This document shows positions 21,323 to 22,640 of a DNA stretch of 22,640 nt, in pieces. The notes under the pieces were generated by a model. The model made no database searches, was not told where the DNA came from, and saw only the letters and a program-made list of their open reading frames with translations. The DNA is taken from contig CBDUYD010000028.1 in the NCBI GenBank assembly GCA_965371355.1, positions 1-22,640 on the forward strand. Direction: 5' to 3'. Every line of letters starts with the position of its first letter. The first letter of the stretch is position 1. Source of the DNA: JASJHI01 sp965371355. GTDB taxonomy: Bacteria; Actinomycetota; Acidimicrobiia; Acidimicrobiales; Ilumatobacteraceae. A program made the position numbers and the translations under genes.

Positions 21323-21383
21323 CCGCGGTTTGTGTCGGCGAATATCGCGGGCGTACCGAATATCGCCGACACAAACCCCGAAC
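21323..21383. repeat. REP-like 61-bp palindromic element, copy 2
   Basis: GGTTTGTGTCGGCGA (21327-21341) pairs perfectly with TCGCCGACACAAACC (21363-21377). The 21-nt interior again contains CGAATATCG-type sequence and can add three pairs beyond an A/T mismatch. In this copy the stem is fully Watson-Crick, while copy 1 has a G-T at one position. The 11-bp spacer between the copies is unrelated sequence. Confidence 0.8.
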
Positions 21384-21417
21384 CGACGGCGGCCGGGCTG
21401 GGTGGGCACTGCGAGCG

Positions 21418-22640
21418 TCAGGGGGAGACGAAGCCTGCGGCTTGGAAGGCGCGGTTGATGATCGTCTCGAGCTGTGGCGTGTCGTCGGGATAGGGGCCGC
21501 TCACGGTGATCGCCCAGGTCACTCCGTCGCCGCGGTTCACCGCCATCGCGTGGGTCGCCTCGATCGTTCCGGTGTGGCCGTACCGCTCGCCGCCGTACAG
21601 CAGTAGGCCGAGCCCGTATCCGCGCTGGCCGCGCTGTCCACCGACGGGGGTCTTCATCGACTCGAGCGTGGCGTCATCGAGAAGCTTGTGCCCCGGCGTC
21701 GACGGGTCGAGCGTGTCGAGCACGGTCACCAGATCCTCGGGCGTGGCGATCCAGGCGCCGGCCGCGCCGAGGGTTTCCATGTAGTTCCGTCCGAGGGTGG
21801 CGGGGTGCAGGATCTCGTTGGGGCCGGGGTCGAAGGTGGCAGCGAGTCGCGGGCCCGAGATCCCGAGCGGAGCGAGCACCCGCTCGTACACGACGGCGTC
21901 GTAGTCGTCTCCGGTCAGGGCCTCGATCACCTGGCCGGCGACGCAGTAGTTCATGTTGCTGTACCGGTAGGTGCCGCCGGGCGTCGAACTCGGCGATCGC
22001 CCGAGCCCGATGCGCGCCGCGTCACGGCAGTCGACCGCTTGCCCACCGAAGAACACCGATCGGTACTTGCCGAACCCCGCGGTGTGATTGAGCAGCTGAC
22101 GAACCGTGATCGACTCGACCGCCCGCGTGGGATCGGCGACACCAACGTGCTCGGCGGCCCGCCGACCGACCGGCTCGTCGAGGCCGACGAGGCCTTCCTC
22201 GACGAGTTGCAGCAGCGCGATAGCGGTCAGGGTCTTGGAGATGCTGGCGATGCGGAACCGGTCGTCCGGCTCGGCCCGGTCGCCGTCGCCCCGGTCACCG
22301 TCGCCAGGTGTGCGGGCGCCCATCGCTGCCCGATGGACGACGTCGCCACCGATCGAAACCGCCACCGACGCAGCGGTGTTGCCGTTGCGGAGGAGTGCGT
22401 CGGCGAGGAAGAAGTCGAACGCCGCCCATCCGGTCGGGAGGCTCTCCAGGTCGACGAACGGCTGCAACGGTTCGACGTCGAAGATCGGCTCGTCGTCGCC
22501 GAAACCGAACGCGGAGGAGATCGGCCCGTCGGGAGCATCCCCTCCCACCTCGGTCGGTGGCCCGGTGGCGGTCGGGCGTGACGCCACGCTCGATGTCGGG
22601 ACGATCGATGACGTGCCGGAGTCCGACGTGCCGGAGTCCG
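21418..22640 (-). CDS. Serine hydrolase, class C beta-lactamase/DD-peptidase fold, 5'-truncated
   Basis: The minus-strand frame is open from the window edge to TGA at 21418, so the N-terminus and start are probably outside; GTG 22587 is an internal possibility giving 389 residues. Motifs: SISK (SxxK nucleophile, in RFRIASISKTLTAIALLQLVEEGL), RYSNMNY (YxN), and GHTGTI (KTG equivalent, with His). The LLNHTAGF segment is typical of beta-lactamase/transpeptidase-like (Beta-lactamase, PF00144) proteins, including alkaline D-peptidases and esterases. The N-terminal ~75 residues are a low-complexity Asp/Ser/Gly/Thr/Pro linker, suggesting an exported enzyme behind a signal sequence not seen here. Substrate (peptide, ester or beta-lactam) cannot be assigned. 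Confidence 0.88.
   Translation of the reverse strand, partial: DSGTSDSGTSSIVPTSSVASRPTATGPPTEVGGDAPDGPISSAFGFGDDEPIFDVEPLQPFVDLESLPTGWAAFDFFLADALLRNGNTAASVAVSIGGDVVHRAAMGARTPGDGDRGDGDRAEPDDRFRIASISKTLTAIALLQLVEEGLVGLDEPVGRRAAEHVGVADPTRAVESITVRQLLNHTAGFGKYRSVFFGGQAVDCRDAARIGLGRSPSSTPGGTYRYSNMNYCVAGQVIEALTGDDYDAVVYERVLAPLGISGPRLAATFDPGPNEILHPATLGRNYMETLGAAGAWIATPEDLVTVLDTLDPSTPGHKLLDDATLESMKTPVGGQRGQRGYGLGLLLYGGERYGHTGTIEATHAMAVNRGDGVTWAITVSGPYPDDTPQLETIINRAFQAAGFVSP
22611..22640 (-). repeat. Perfect 15-bp tandem repeat at the window edge
   Basis: ACGTGCCGGAGTCCG occurs at 22611-22625 and 22626-22640. In the serine hydrolase frame it encodes repeated DSGTS, so the array probably continues beyond the window as a surface linker. 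Confidence 0.7.

Noticed and set aside
21251..21383. CRISPR array
   Set aside because: Only two units, long internal palindromes, an 11-bp spacer and no cas genes.
21208..21606. Open frames through the 61-bp repeats giving repeated VCVGEYRGR or FVSANIAG peptides
   Set aside because: All frames stay open because the palindrome is GC-rich; the products merely mirror the repeat and run into the serine hydrolase gene antisense.
1..22640. tRNA, rRNA, riboswitch or insertion sequence
   Set aside because: No cloverleaf, conserved riboswitch core, transposase motif or terminal inverted repeats with target duplication were found by reading.

Overview
The window is very GC-rich, densely coding and bacterial. 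It encodes two F420-dependent luciferase-like oxidoreductases, a rhomboid protease with the N-terminal zinc finger seen in actinobacteria, a DUF3237 protein and many GTG starts. Most genes lack a Shine-Dalgarno sequence and instead have a TANNNT -10 box 6-9 nt before the start codon, which points to leaderless transcription. Together these suggest an actinobacterium, plausibly the Acidimicrobiia (Ilumatobacter-like). The taxonomic placement is an inference; no rRNA or tRNA gene is present.

Layout. 1-4200 (+): the 3' part of a PEBP/YbhB-like gene, a zinc-finger rhomboid protease, an aerobic-type glycerol-3-phosphate dehydrogenase followed 5 nt later by an MtfA-like zinc peptidase, and a 77-residue protein of unknown function. 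4249-6093 (-): an F420-dependent oxidoreductase and a TesB-like double-hotdog thioesterase. 6131-9136 (+): an amidase-signature amidase and an acyl-CoA synthetase, divergent from the thioesterase across only 37 bp. 9200-9646 (-): DUF3237. 9830-11110 (+): a CapA-type metallophosphoesterase lipoprotein.

11234-17387 is the most interesting part. It holds a periplasmic-binding-protein-dependent ferric iron (Fbp/Fut type) importer in two pieces: lipoprotein plus fused permease at 11284-14046, and the ATPase with TOBE-like C-terminus at 16206-17387. Between them sit a divergently transcribed secreted SGNH hydrolase and a Crp/Fnr regulator. Both importer pieces carry the same 20-bp dyad operator (15 of 20 positions identical) placed on their core promoters. 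This predicts a common iron-responsive repressor that reunites the split transporter.

17435-20223 (+): a second F420-dependent oxidoreductase and a YtcJ-like amidohydrolase. 20225-21145 (-): a CobW/COG0523 metallochaperone GTPase, convergent with the amidohydrolase with one base between the stop codons. 21251-21383: two copies of a 61-bp palindromic REP-like element. 21418-22640 (-): a serine hydrolase of the class C beta-lactamase/DD-peptidase fold whose 5' end lies beyond the window.

No CRISPR array, insertion sequence, prophage, riboswitch or complete novel defence locus is visible. No gene-free stretch exceeds 300 bases; the longest is 21146-21417, filled largely by the palindromic repeats.
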